7,699 nucleotides of DNA from an uncultured Colwellia sp. (GCA_913020705.1 CAJWBY010000188.1:1-7699), one strand, 5' to 3'; counted from the stretch's first letter, positions 1 to 5,788 are shown. Notes: generated by a model from the letters alone, not told the origin. Translations and numbers: made by a program.

Positions 1-60
1 GTCTTGAAAACCGTTGAGGGTTTATCCCCTCCCAGGGTTCGAATCCCTGCTTCTCCGCCA
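1..60 (+). tRNA. tRNA-Ser(UGA), 3' part only
   Basis: The 5' half lies outside the window. Visible parts are the anticodon loop CTTGAAA at 3-9 (anticodon TGA at 5-7), a long class II variable arm with stem GAGGG/CCCTC (16-20 and 27-31), the T arm CAGGG-TTCGAAT-CCCTG (33-49), the acceptor 3' strand CTTCTCC (50-56), discriminator G57 and encoded CCA (58-60). The long variable arm and the anticodon identify serine. Encoded CCA plus the terminator just behind it point to a bacterial, probably gammaproteobacterial, chromosome. The 3' end of tRNA-Ser is a frequent target of tyrosine integrases, which fits the accessory DNA that follows. No second copy of this 3' end was found in the window. Confidence 0.95.
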
Positions 61-72
61 TAGATATATACT

Positions 73-98
73 AAGCCTCTGTTTACAGAGGCTTTTTT
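73..98 (+). terminator. Rho-independent terminator of the tRNA-Ser gene
   Basis: A perfect 9-bp stem (AAGCCTCTG at 73-81, CAGAGGCTT at 86-94) with loop TTTA, ending in a run of six T (93-98). It starts 12 bases after the CCA end, so it ends the tRNA transcript. Confidence 0.9.
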
Positions 99-339
99 AT
101 GTAATATACAAAACAAGACCGCCAGCAAGACCGTCAATTGTTTTTACTACCCCCCTCAATTAAAATCAATCCGCTTAAACCTATTTAGATCACAACCCTT
201 TACAATACACATACAAACTTAGCCTCATAAAATACATATCGGCTCTACTCTGTTTAGATTCCTATTAATGTATATAGCAGGTTCAATGTGTTTTTTATGA
301 GGCCAACAAACGTAGTGCGTTAGCTTTCCCTTAGTAGTA
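99..339. other. Gene-free stretch between the tRNA terminator and ardA
   Basis: No ORF of usable length was seen on either strand. It contains a short direct repeat, CAAGACCG at 114-121 and 126-133 (12-bp period), close to the tRNA end. Short direct repeats here could be integrase arm sites or the scar of a lost element, but no integrase gene is visible. It also contains the long inverted repeat at 222-303, listed separately. Confidence 0.6.
222..303. repeat. 11-bp perfect inverted repeat bounding 82 bp
   Basis: GCCTCATAAAA at 222-232 is the exact reverse complement of TTTTATGAGGC at 293-303. Inside it, ATACAT (232-237) and ATGTAT (268-273) can also pair. The hexamer ACAAAC lies just outside both ends (213-218 and 306-311). 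It could be a small non-autonomous mobile element (MITE-like) or an RNA hairpin at the 3' end of the ardA transcript, since ardA ends at 340 on the minus strand. There is no adjacent T-run typical of a terminator, so the function is open. Confidence 0.5.
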
Positions 340-849
340 TTAAAATCCTGTAGCAGTATAAGTCTCCCCATCATAACTGAACTCAGTAATATCACCGCTG
401 TACTCTAAATCTCTAGCAAAAGCCTCAAAATCGAAATACCTTTGTATATTTTCAGGTAATGTATTTAAAATACCACTGTCTTCAATATAGCTGTAAGCAT
501 AATAAAGAGATGAACCAGCACTAATACTTCCATCACTATTTAGATCGTAGATTGCTTCCTGAGGGTCTTGACCTAAGTTGTCACATCTAAAGTAAAGTTC
601 TGTTTGATCTGGTTTATCCATTATTTCAATCTCATTAAACCAAGCTTGTAATGTACTTTGGTCTATATTGCAGGCATTAAAAAGTTCTGGTAATTCACCT
701 TCTATATAATCTATTTCATACTCTTCTACAGGCAAGCCACAAGGATCAACATGCTTCGATGATTTTGTTTTGTACTCATCGTATGAAGAAAAGTAAAAAC
801 CTGCCACAGAGCTGTTGTAAGGGTTTGCATAAAGCTGTTCATTTATCAT
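340..849 (-). CDS. ardA: ArdA-family antirestriction protein
   Basis: 169 aa, very rich in Asp and Glu, as expected for ArdA. Proteins of this family mimic about 42 bp of bent DNA and block type I restriction-modification enzymes in the cytoplasm, which protects incoming mobile DNA. The best family signature is at residues 131-154, LPENIQRYFD followed by FEAFARDLEYSGDI, matching the conserved ArdA C-terminal block. The N-terminal NPYNSSVAGFYF and the central ELFNA...WF segments resemble the ArdA subgroup that begins with a PYN-x-x-x-x-GFYF stretch. Length is within the usual ArdA range. The start is set by AAAAGGAA (857-864), whose GGA lies 8 bases from the ATG. A leader ORF and a terminator-like hairpin lie just upstream and may regulate it. 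It is the main sign that this is a mobile or accessory region. Recognition is from sequence pattern only. Confidence 0.82.
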   Translation of the reverse strand: MINEQLYANPYNSSVAGFYFSSYDEYKTKSSKHVDPCGLPVEEYEIDYIEGELPELFNACNIDQSTLQAWFNEIEIMDKPDQTELYFRCDNLGQDPQEAIYDLNSDGSISAGSSLYYAYSYIEDSGILNTLPENIQRYFDFEAFARDLEYSGDITEFSYDGETYTATGF

Positions 850-875
850 GGTTCTATTCCTTTTATTTCAGGCAT

Positions 876-914
876 AAAAAAACCTTAGTCTTCTTAAAAG
901 AAGTGCCTAAGGTT
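876..914 (-). terminator. Terminator-like hairpin in the ardA leader (possible attenuator)
   Basis: On the minus strand, AACCTTAG (914-907) pairs with CTAAGGTT (888-881). An inner stem CTTCT/AGAAG (903-899 with 894-890) closes on a four-base loop. The hairpin runs directly into a T-run (minus strand, 882-876). This is a good Rho-independent terminator pointing toward ardA and ending about 27 bases before the ardA start codon. It would stop transcription before ardA unless overridden, so it is either an attenuator or the terminator of an upstream transcript. Confidence 0.7.
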
Positions 915-981
915 CAGTTAGAGTTATTTGGTATATTTTCCTTACATAAAACGCTCTTCGCTCTAAGAAAAAGAGAACCAT
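907..981 (-). CDS. Possible 24-aa leader peptide upstream of ardA
   Basis: An ATG-started ORF on the minus strand, beginning MVLFFLERRAF and ending TLTEP. Its TAG stop (909-907) lies inside the 5' arm of the terminator-like hairpin. A weak Shine-Dalgarno (AGAGGG) lies about 12 bases upstream, farther than ideal. If translated, a ribosome reaching the stop would cover the left arm and disfavour the terminator, a layout like known leader-peptide attenuators. There is no homology evidence; the ORF may be chance. Confidence 0.3.
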   Translation of the reverse strand: MVLFFLERRAFYVRKIYQITLTEP

Positions 982-1071
982 GAAATGATTTAACCCTCTA
1001 GCCATTAAGTAAAGTTTTTTGCTCCTCTAAGCATAGTCTGTTGAAGTTAAGTGATGGCACTTAGCATTGTA

Positions 1072-1134
1072 CATAATATGAATTATACGGCGAAGCGAAC
1101 AGTGAGGCTCTTTACACTGCGTATAATTATTATG
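1072..1134. repeat. Large imperfect palindrome, attC-like or MITE-like
   Basis: Arms pair in three blocks: CATAAT (1072-1077) with ATTATG (1129-1134), AATTATACG (1081-1089) with CGTATAATT (1120-1128), and CAGTG (1100-1104) with CACTG (1115-1119). The left arm carries unpaired bases on one side only: ATG (1078-1080) and ten bases at 1090-1099. The terminal loop is ten bases. One-sided bulges in a roughly 60-bp palindrome are the hallmark of integron attC sites. GTTATGT (1134-1140) at the right end is close to, but not an exact match of, the GTTRRRY core, and no matching RYYYAAC box was found on the left. A MITE or intergenic hairpin repeat is an equal alternative. Confidence 0.45.
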
Positions 1135-1579
1135 TTATGTATCATGCGGTTAATAATAAAACCAAATAAGACAAATTACTGCCAGTGTAGAGAAAAGGAA
1201 AACCAAAAATAACGGAAAATAACAGTGTTTAAGCGCCCATATCAGCATAGAGCATAAGCAGCGCTAAAACCTTAAGATCGACTGCTAAAACAGCCTCCTT
1301 GCATAATTAAATAGCGAACGATTAGCATTTGTGATCGACTGTTTAAAAGAGTGCCAAAGGTAGCTTTTAAGCAGAGAGAACAGTTGCTGGTACGTTCGGC
1401 ACTTGTGTAAGCAGCATTTGCGTACCAGTGGTAGCAATTGCTGTGGTGTAATGCTGTGTAAGGATAGCGATAGCTTTCCGCTCTCCTGTGTGCAGTGTGT
1501 AAGGTGGGGCATCCATTGCATTTGTGTAATTAGGCAAGCCTAGGGGGGCATCCTTCCATTCAGGTGTGTAGAAATAGAA

Positions 1580-1620
1580 TACTGGAGTCATACTCAAATT
1601 ATATATTTCCGAAAAACCTG
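1580..1620. repeat. Dispersed repeat, copy 1 (about 41 bp)
   Basis: Shares with 4118-4159 three ordered blocks: TACTG, then TCATACTCAAATTATA (1588-1603, 16 of 16 identical), then GAAAAACCTG (1611-1620, 10 of 10 identical), with an unlike 7-base spacer before the last block. This copy lies beyond the 3' end of the lipoprotein operon. Confidence 0.75.
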
Positions 1621-1697
1621 ATCCAATAATTCTAATATATGCAGCAGCCATACCTTTTTTACCCCCCCACAACAAACTATAAGTATTGTTCCCTGTA

Positions 1698-2102
1698 TCA
1701 ATCAGCCTTCTTTATAGGATCAAGCGCAACATGTACTTGATTGGGTTTGATATCAAATAAACCGCCTGTTGCAGCATCGATCAAATTCCCAAGCCCTAGC
1801 GAGAATGCATCGAGAAACCACCAAAGAAACCGCGCTTCTCGCCTCAATGCTACAACTTCTGTTTTATAACCTTCTTTGGAAAATTCCAGAGAATGCGAAC
1901 TGTTCTTTTGAAGAGATACATTTGTAGGTGTTTTATATTTTAACCCAGTAACAGAGTCAATAACCTGAACATTTGAAGGGTCACTAGATAACTTAACATC
2001 CTGACTTAACCCCCCAAAGACAGTGCCACAGCCATTCAAAACTAATGTCATAACTGTTACGGGGAACAAAGCAGGCAAACGAATACGTCCTGATAAATTC
2101 AT
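1698..2102 (-). CDS. PEGA-like outer-membrane or periplasmic lipoprotein
   Basis: 134 aa. The N-terminus is basic then hydrophobic and ends in lipobox L22-N-G-C25, so it should be cleaved before Cys25 and lipidated. Residues 26-82 resemble PEGA-type beta domains of small lipoproteins: a GTVFGG start, a SSDPSNVQVIDSVTG hairpin, then a TPTNVSL and KEGYKTEVV pattern. A short hydrophobic segment around 92-113 (LWWFLDAFSLGLGNLIDAATGG) followed by a KPNQVHVAL strand is typical of this group, whose role is unknown. Its ATG overlaps the stop of the upstream gene by one base (TAATG). AAGGAG (2105-2110) is only 2 bases from the ATG, so translation probably depends on coupling with the upstream gene. 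No clear terminator follows it. Lipoprotein status is clear; the PEGA call is by pattern. Confidence 0.75.
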   Translation of the reverse strand: MNLSGRIRLPALFPVTVMTLVLNGCGTVFGGLSQDVKLSSDPSNVQVIDSVTGLKYKTPTNVSLQKNSSHSLEFSKEGYKTEVVALRREARFLWWFLDAFSLGLGNLIDAATGGLFDIKPNQVHVALDPIKKAD

Positions 2103-2608
2103 TACTCCTTAGCACTCGTAAAAAAAATTATAAAACTCTTAGCTACCTCGTCATGAACTTCATAAAAACTTCCACCAAAAACTCCGGATGCAATGCTCCC
2201 GTCGATACTGCAACTGGCAACTTCTTTCCTTGATGAGTCAATAACCTTCCATGCAGTTTTCATACTCCCCTTTCCTGCACCAAAACCAACAAAGTAACGT
2301 AACGATCGACTACCCTCATTGTATTCTTTAATTTCACCCACAATTGCTGGTACATTTTTTCTTTCAGTCGAAACAACTGTAATACCAGCATTTATCAGAG
2401 AGTTAGACAATGCTGCTTTAAAATTACCAATATCTTCATCGGACACATGCGTGACGGTATTATCCAAAAGAGTGAGTGATACTGTATTTGGCTGGGAATC
2501 CAAAGGCTTCAATACATTCAATTTTGACGAAGCACACCCGACTAGTAATGAAGTCATAACTAGTAAGGGGATAAATAACAGTCTTTTTTGGATTTTTTCT
2601 TTGTTCAT
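2102..2608 (-). CDS. DUF4410-type lipoprotein
   Basis: 168 aa. It has a basic N-terminus, a hydrophobic core and lipobox L22-V-G-C25, so it is predicted to be lipidated at Cys25. Ser26 is not the +2 Asp retention signal (Ala follows Cys), so outer-membrane sorting is likely. The mature part matches the DUF4410 pattern: a strand with VSLTLLDNTV, an amphipathic FKAALSNSLINAGI helix, then VGEIKEYNEGSRSLRYFVGFG, a Gly-rich turn, and a C-terminal EVHDEVAKSFIIFF helix. Family function is unknown; members are envelope proteins that resemble the fold of other small lipoproteins. Upstream of the start, AAAGG (2621-2625) is 12 bases away, a weak site. It forms a tightly coupled pair with the next lipoprotein, which suggests the two act together in the envelope. 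Confidence 0.75.
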   Translation of the reverse strand: MNKEKIQKRLLFIPLLVMTSLLVGCASSKLNVLKPLDSQPNTVSLTLLDNTVTHVSDEDIGNFKAALSNSLINAGITVVSTERKNVPAIVGEIKEYNEGSRSLRYFVGFGAGKGSMKTAWKVIDSSRKEVASCSIDGSIASGVFGGSFYEVHDEVAKSFIIFFTSAKE

Positions 2609-3096
2609 TAGTAATGAGCGCCTTTAGTGGAAAAACATCAGTGTAAATCAGTATTATCTATATTTTATATAGCTGTTCATTTGTAGGTGCCCGCACTGGC
2701 GATGCTCCCAATTAAAAACACTAGGCAAAAGACAGTTAAAGTTTGTTTTATTATTTGTTTGATTTTTATTAATAATACCGACAGAGCCTATTTTACTTGG
2801 TTCGACTAGAAATAAATATCAGTCAATACTTACATTGCACATGGTAACTAGATGCTCAGCATCTCTGCAACAACAAACCTAGAGCTGCCTGTAATTTAGA
2901 AGCTGGAACAAAAAATATCGATAAAATACGCGACAGATGCCTAGAGTGTAAGCATCTGCCGACTACCATTGTTACTTGTAACCTTATAATATACCCGCAT
3001 TAAAGCAGGGTGAGCAAATGAAGTAAAATACACCTAGAAGAAGTAATATCAATAAATAACAATGCACTAGCAACGTTGAAAAAACAGGAGTTTTTC
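2609..3096. other. Divergent intergenic region between the lipoprotein operon and the exported protein gene
   Basis: No gene seen. It should hold promoters for both directions. Two palindromes share the GATGC/GCATC core: GATGCT-C-AGCATC (2851-2863) and CAGATGC (2934-2940) with GCATCTG (2952-2958), loop 11 bases. They could pair alternatively or act as protein-binding sites. A TATAAT box lies at 2985-2990. Confidence 0.55.
2985..2990 (+). promoter_or_regulatory. Candidate -10 box for the exported protein gene
   Basis: A perfect TATAAT about 107 bases before the ATG at 3097. No good -35 is found at 16-18 bases upstream, so an activator may be required or the match may be chance. Confidence 0.35.
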
Positions 3097-4110
3097 ATGA
3101 ATAAAGTAGTTTTTAGTTTAGCAGTAATAGCACTTGCAAGCACGAATACCAATGCTGATAACCGTCAGCATGATAGGAAAGCACATGAAAAATACCAGCC
3201 TTCATGGTCTGGTAAAAGAGCACTTCATGGTAATAAAGGAGGACATACTGATTTAGAGACTAGAATAACCGCTTTAGAAGAAAAACTACAAACACTGGGA
3301 GATAGTGCATCAGCTGACCTTGAGTCACCAGAGATTCTTATCGAAGTACCCGCTAATACTTTAGGCGATTTTGAAAAAGTGAAGGTTACTTATACAGACA
3401 ATCGTGGTTTATTTAAAGTTGCCTCAAATGCGTTACAAAGACTTACTGGGTTTAATGGATTTAATGGGGTAAATGTGTTGCTTTCCCCTGTTTCAGAAGT
3501 GTTGTATGAGTCAGAGCTGGAAGTTGTGCGAGAATCTTCAATAATAGTACCATTTGGTGGAGAATATGTGGTTCGGGCATATGCCACCGATCTTGCAGGC
3601 AATAGCTCTACCGCAACTAGCACTATTAGCTCGGATGTTGGAATTAGCGTGGGACAATACAAATTAGATGAACCATTAAATGAGATTATTTCTGGTTCTG
3701 GTTGTCAGCTTCAATATGCTGATCGCTTAATAAAGGCTGAAACAATTCATGTATCTGGTTCGTTTAAGCCTAATTTGGATGAACAATGCGCATATTACAA
3801 CATTAACGAGCCAGAAAATGCTGTAGCATGTATTAGCGTTGGTCTTGCTCTTCAAGAATACAACGGTCTGGGTGGCTCTGTTGTTGGGGCAATAACGTCA
3901 ATTGAAGATACAGAGTTTTCCGCCAATACTGGTGGAACATCTGGAAGTGGTGGTGGAGATAACTATAAGGCCTTTACACAAATGGACGTTGAATTTTTCA
4001 ACACAACACCTGCTACAGTTGCTATTGATATGACCCTTAAGTGTGAAAGTACTGCATACGGCACGACAACATTCGGCCCTTACCAGTTGCATGGAACATT
4101 AGAACAATAA
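3097..4110 (+). CDS. Exported protein with coiled coil and Ig-like domain, function unknown
   Basis: 337 aa from the ATG at 3097. AGGAG (3086-3090), 6 bases upstream, selects this start over an in-frame TTG at 3076. Residues 1-20 form a Sec signal peptide with predicted cleavage after NTNA-20. Residues 21-50 are basic and His-rich. A short coiled-coil segment follows (TDLETRITALEEKLQTL, 51-67). About 75-180 resembles a bacterial Ig-like domain, with the typical GGEYVVRAYATDLAGN strand-turn at 154-169. The C-terminal part (about 187-337) has four Cys (203, 231, 245, 316), possibly two disulfides, and a Gly/Ser-rich linker at 279-287. It is probably secreted or periplasmic. I do not recognise the C-terminal domain. 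It is divergent from the lipoprotein operon and shares a repeat with that operon's 3' end. Confidence 0.8.
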   Translation: MNKVVFSLAVIALASTNTNADNRQHDRKAHEKYQPSWSGKRALHGNKGGHTDLETRITALEEKLQTLGDSASADLESPEILIEVPANTLGDFEKVKVTYTDNRGLFKVASNALQRLTGFNGFNGVNVLLSPVSEVLYESELEVVRESSIIVPFGGEYVVRAYATDLAGNSSTATSTISSDVGISVGQYKLDEPLNEIISGSGCQLQYADRLIKAETIHVSGSFKPNLDEQCAYYNINEPENAVACISVGLALQEYNGLGGSVVGAITSIEDTEFSANTGGTSGSGGGDNYKAFTQMDVEFFNTTPATVAIDMTLKCESTAYGTTTFGPYQLHGTLEQ

Positions 4111-4117
4111 CTAGATT

Positions 4118-4159
4118 TACTGCACTCATACTCAAATTATAAAAAAGTAGAAAAACCTG
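4118..4159. repeat. Dispersed repeat, copy 2 (about 42 bp)
   Basis: Matches 1580-1620 in order and orientation: TACTG (4118-4122), TCATACTCAAATTATA (4126-4141) and GAAAAACCTG (4150-4159). The spacer before the last block is 8 bases here and unlike copy 1. It begins 8 bases after the stop of the exported-protein gene. Confidence 0.75.
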
Positions 4160-4170
4160 CAAACATCTTT

Positions 4171-4216
4171 TAAAGGTTAAGCTAGATACTCATGAACCAA
4201 GCTAGTTTAACCTTTA
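4171..4216. repeat. 15-bp hairpin downstream of the exported protein gene
   Basis: TAAAGGTTAAGCTAG (4171-4185) pairs with CTAGTTTAACCTTTA (4202-4216), with one G-T wobble and a 16-base loop. No T-run follows on either strand, so it is not a classical intrinsic terminator. It may protect the 3' end of the mRNA. GCTAGATA is repeated at 4181-4188 and 4218-4225. Confidence 0.6.
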
Positions 4217-4618
4217 GGCTAGATATAGTAATTTATTGGATCTTTCGAGTAGTTAGGCTTTAGTAATAGATATTTGAGTAGTTCTCAAAACTTCTCCCAA
4301 TAGCTTTTACATTAGCTTCTTTTTCTTAGTTGATATAAGTCTGTAGACCTTGAGTTTACAGGTGCTTGAGATACTTCTACAGTAGTTCTGGAGAAGTCCG
4401 TGTTTTTGTCTGGTCTTTTTGCTGGGTTTATTGATAGTGGATAGGGTGGGTTTAGTATTTATAAAAAGAATTAACGACTCTACCTTCTGAAAATCAGTAA
4501 TCGACCTATTGCCGCAGTTGATTATTTTTTTGTTAGGTTTGGTCGCAATAAATATAAACCGTCTCAATTTTTAGCCTCTTTTTTGTTCTACCTGTTCTAC
4601 TGTATAACCTAGCCTGAA
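4217..4618. other. Gene-poor stretch with terminator-like hairpins
   Basis: No confident gene. A plus-strand hairpin at 4373-4397 (ACTTCT/AGAAGT outer, CAG/CTG inner, one mismatch) is followed by a T-rich tract. A second, at 4498-4531, is listed separately. A minus-strand ORF of 86 codons (4567 to 4307, TTG start, AGAGG about 7 bases upstream) is lysine- and serine-rich with no recognisable domain and probably does not encode a protein. Plus-strand frames are full of stops. Confidence 0.5.
4498..4531 (+). terminator. Terminator-like hairpin with T7 tail
   Basis: TAATCGAC (4498-4505) pairs with GTTGATTA (4517-4524), with one wobble and an 11-base loop. Seven T follow (4525-4531). It is oriented to stop plus-strand transcription coming from the exported-protein side, although that gene ends almost 400 bases earlier. 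Confidence 0.4.
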
Positions 4619-5440
4619 CTATTTAAGTGATTCTACAGCGGTATCAGGTAAGTCTATTTCAGAAAAATTTTGCAAAACCTCTAAAAATTTATCGCCATAC
4701 AATTCCAGTTTTTTTTCACCCACTCCAGAGATATAACTCATTTGTTTTAAGTCTGTCGGTTTTTCCTCAATCATCGCCATTAATGTGGCATCATGAAAAA
4801 TAACAAAAGGCGGGACATCTTGTTCATCAGCAAGTTCTCTGCGTTTTGCACGTAAAGCATCCCACAATAAAGTATCTTTTCCTGCCCCTGCCGCTCTTTT
4901 TTCTTTTAGTTTCCCCTCATCTAACGAAAGGTTCTCTCCCTCATCCGATACTTCTATAGGATGAGCATCAGTAGCAAAGCATTGAGTTTTTTCTGTAGAT
5001 TCAGATAATTGTTGTTCACACTGTTCTTCATATAATTCCTCAGATTTAGTAAGTCGAGGAAGGATTGTAGGATAAGCGGTGCTGAATTGATTAACCAAAC
5101 CTAACAGCTTGTCTTTTTCATCTTTAACTAATCCTGCGTAGTAATTACGTTCAGATAATACATGGAAACCTAATTTTTCTCTGTCTGCGAAGGATTTAAG
5201 TTCAGCATGTAATTTAGCTTCTTGATACTCGAGTAAGCTTTGATCTAAGTCTGCATTTTTACCTGAAATTGTTAAAGGTACTGTTTTAATAGGCTGATTC
5301 ATATCCAATATCGATTTTCTTACTTGATATGTAAGGTATAGAGCATGAATCCAGTTTCCTATAAAGACTACAGCAACTAAAGATACTGCTAGCACAGGGT
5401 TGAAAATGGCTATGATTAAAAAGATTAAGACTAAAATCAT
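4619..5440 (-). CDS. Membrane-anchored HRDC-domain protein
   Basis: 273 aa. Residues 1-37 are strongly hydrophobic, enough for one long or two short membrane helices, and then RK begins a cytoplasmic portion. Residues 62-90 are helical and charged, and 130-185 form an acidic, probably disordered linker. Residues about 189-256 match the HRDC (helicase and RNase D C-terminal) domain: LLWDALRAKRRELADEQDVP, then PFVIFHDATL, then ISGVGEKKLELYGDKFLEVL, very like the tail of bacterial RecQ. HRDC domains bind DNA or mediate protein contacts. Here no helicase or nuclease domain is present, so the protein looks like a nucleic-acid-binding domain tethered to the membrane. The ATG has no visible Shine-Dalgarno, and an in-frame TGA lies 5 codons upstream. 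The C-terminal domain call is strong; the function is not known. Confidence 0.82.
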   Translation of the reverse strand: MILVLIFLIIAIFNPVLAVSLVAVVFIGNWIHALYLTYQVRKSILDMNQPIKTVPLTISGKNADLDQSLLEYQEAKLHAELKSFADREKLGFHVLSERNYYAGLVKDEKDKLLGLVNQFSTAYPTILPRLTKSEELYEEQCEQQLSESTEKTQCFATDAHPIEVSDEGENLSLDEGKLKEKRAAGAGKDTLLWDALRAKRRELADEQDVPPFVIFHDATLMAMIEEKPTDLKQMSYISGVGEKKLELYGDKFLEVLQNFSEIDLPDTAVESLK

Positions 5441-5484
5441 GATATTTTTTATGGTTCATTGGTTGATTCCAAAAACCGAAATGT

Positions 5485-5521
5485 GAAGTTTGAGGGTCTC
5501 TTCCCTCTAACTTCATTTTTG
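5485..5521. repeat. Palindromic hairpin repeat, copy 1
   Basis: GAAGTT-T-GAGGG (5485-5496) pairs with CCCTC-T-AACTTC (5503-5514) around a TCTCTT loop. The tail ATTTTTG makes it look like a plus-strand terminator, although no plus-strand gene precedes it. Read on the minus strand, it shares a 19-base start with the hairpin at 5574-5609 with 2 differences (CAAAAATGAAG then wTAGAGrG). It lies in the leader of the HRDC gene. Confidence 0.65.
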
Positions 5522-5573
5522 TTACGCTTTTATTCTCATTAATTAAATAAGTCATGGTTTGTACGCCAACAGG

Positions 5574-5609
5574 AGATAGAGAGTCACACACTCTCTATCT
5601 TCATTTTTG
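5574..5609. repeat. Palindromic hairpin repeat, copy 2
   Basis: A perfect 11-bp stem AGATAGAGAGT (5574-5584) with ACTCTCTATCT (5590-5600) and loop CACAC. The tail CTTCATTTTTG (5599-5609) is identical to 5511-5521 of copy 1. It is the last element that looks bacterial before the archaeal-type genes begin. Confidence 0.65.
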
Positions 5610-5638
5610 CAGATTATATGATTAAATCGACGTATTGA

Positions 5639-5758
5639 CTATATCTTGTATTCTTTATCGCACTGAACACATCTAACTTTAACGCCATCAGAATCAAGAC
5701 GTTTGAACTTCTTTGAACCACAATTTGTACAAATTGGGCACGCACGTGCGGACTTCAC
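5639..5758 (-). CDS. Small zinc-ribbon protein
   Basis: 39 aa from a GTG start. An in-frame TAA two codons upstream excludes a longer form, and there is no ATG in frame. It has two zinc knuckles: CPICTNC at residues 7-13, of which CTNCGS is the typical ribbon knuckle, and CVQC at 30-33. Between them lies KKFKRLDSDGVKVR, a classical beta-hairpin of zinc-ribbon proteins. It probably binds one Zn and may contact nucleic acid or protein. It begins 30 bases after the stop of the aSelBL gene on the same strand, so the two are likely co-transcribed. No Shine-Dalgarno is evident, in keeping with an archaeal source. The cysteine pattern is clear; whether the GTG start is right, or the ORF is the remains of a longer protein, is uncertain. 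Confidence 0.65.
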   Translation of the reverse strand: MKSARACPICTNCGSKKFKRLDSDGVKVRCVQCDKEYKI

Positions 5759-5788
5759 AAATTATATTTCTTTAAGCCAAATTTGAAG

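Larger units (their letters stand above)
982..1697. other. Gene-poor, repeat-rich stretch
   Basis: No convincing gene in about 700 bases. A small hairpin, TAAGTG-ATGG-CACTTA, sits at 1048-1063. A large palindrome lies at 1072-1134 and one member of a dispersed repeat at 1580-1620, both listed separately. GATCGACTG occurs twice (1276-1284 and 1333-1341). GGGGCATCC begins two degenerate units (1506-1528 and 1545-1570) separated by the palindrome TAGGCAAGCCTA (1531-1542). Two overlapping minus-strand ORFs (1367-1675 and 1285-1521) read through these repeats and are judged not to be genes. Confidence 0.55.

Noticed and set aside
759..983. Plus-strand ORF over the ardA start and leader
   Set aside because: It is antisense to ardA and to the leader hairpin; its frame is explained by those features.
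1285..1521. Minus-strand ORF of 78 codons
   Set aside because: It overlaps the 1367-1675 ORF in another frame, shows no family resemblance, and lies in repeat-rich DNA.
1367..1675. Minus-strand ORF of 102 codons after the PEGA-like lipoprotein gene
   Set aside because: It runs through degenerate repeats and one copy of the dispersed repeat, it overlaps another ORF in a different frame, and no domain or good start is seen. It may be the relic of a gene.
2319..2627. Plus-strand ORF over the DUF4410-type lipoprotein gene
   Set aside because: Antisense shadow of a well-supported lipoprotein gene.
3390..3662. Minus-strand ORF within the exported protein gene, and a similar one at 3898-4092
   Set aside because: Both are antisense shadows of a gene with signal peptide and Shine-Dalgarno.
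4307..4567. Minus-strand ORF of 86 codons behind the HRDC gene
   Set aside because: A TTG start with AGAGG about 7 bases upstream made it tempting, but the product is lysine- and serine-rich without any recognisable fold, and it spans hairpins.
5286..5591. Minus-strand ORF overlapping the HRDC start
   Set aside because: It overlaps the membrane-segment codons of the HRDC gene in another frame and its upstream part is repeat sequence.
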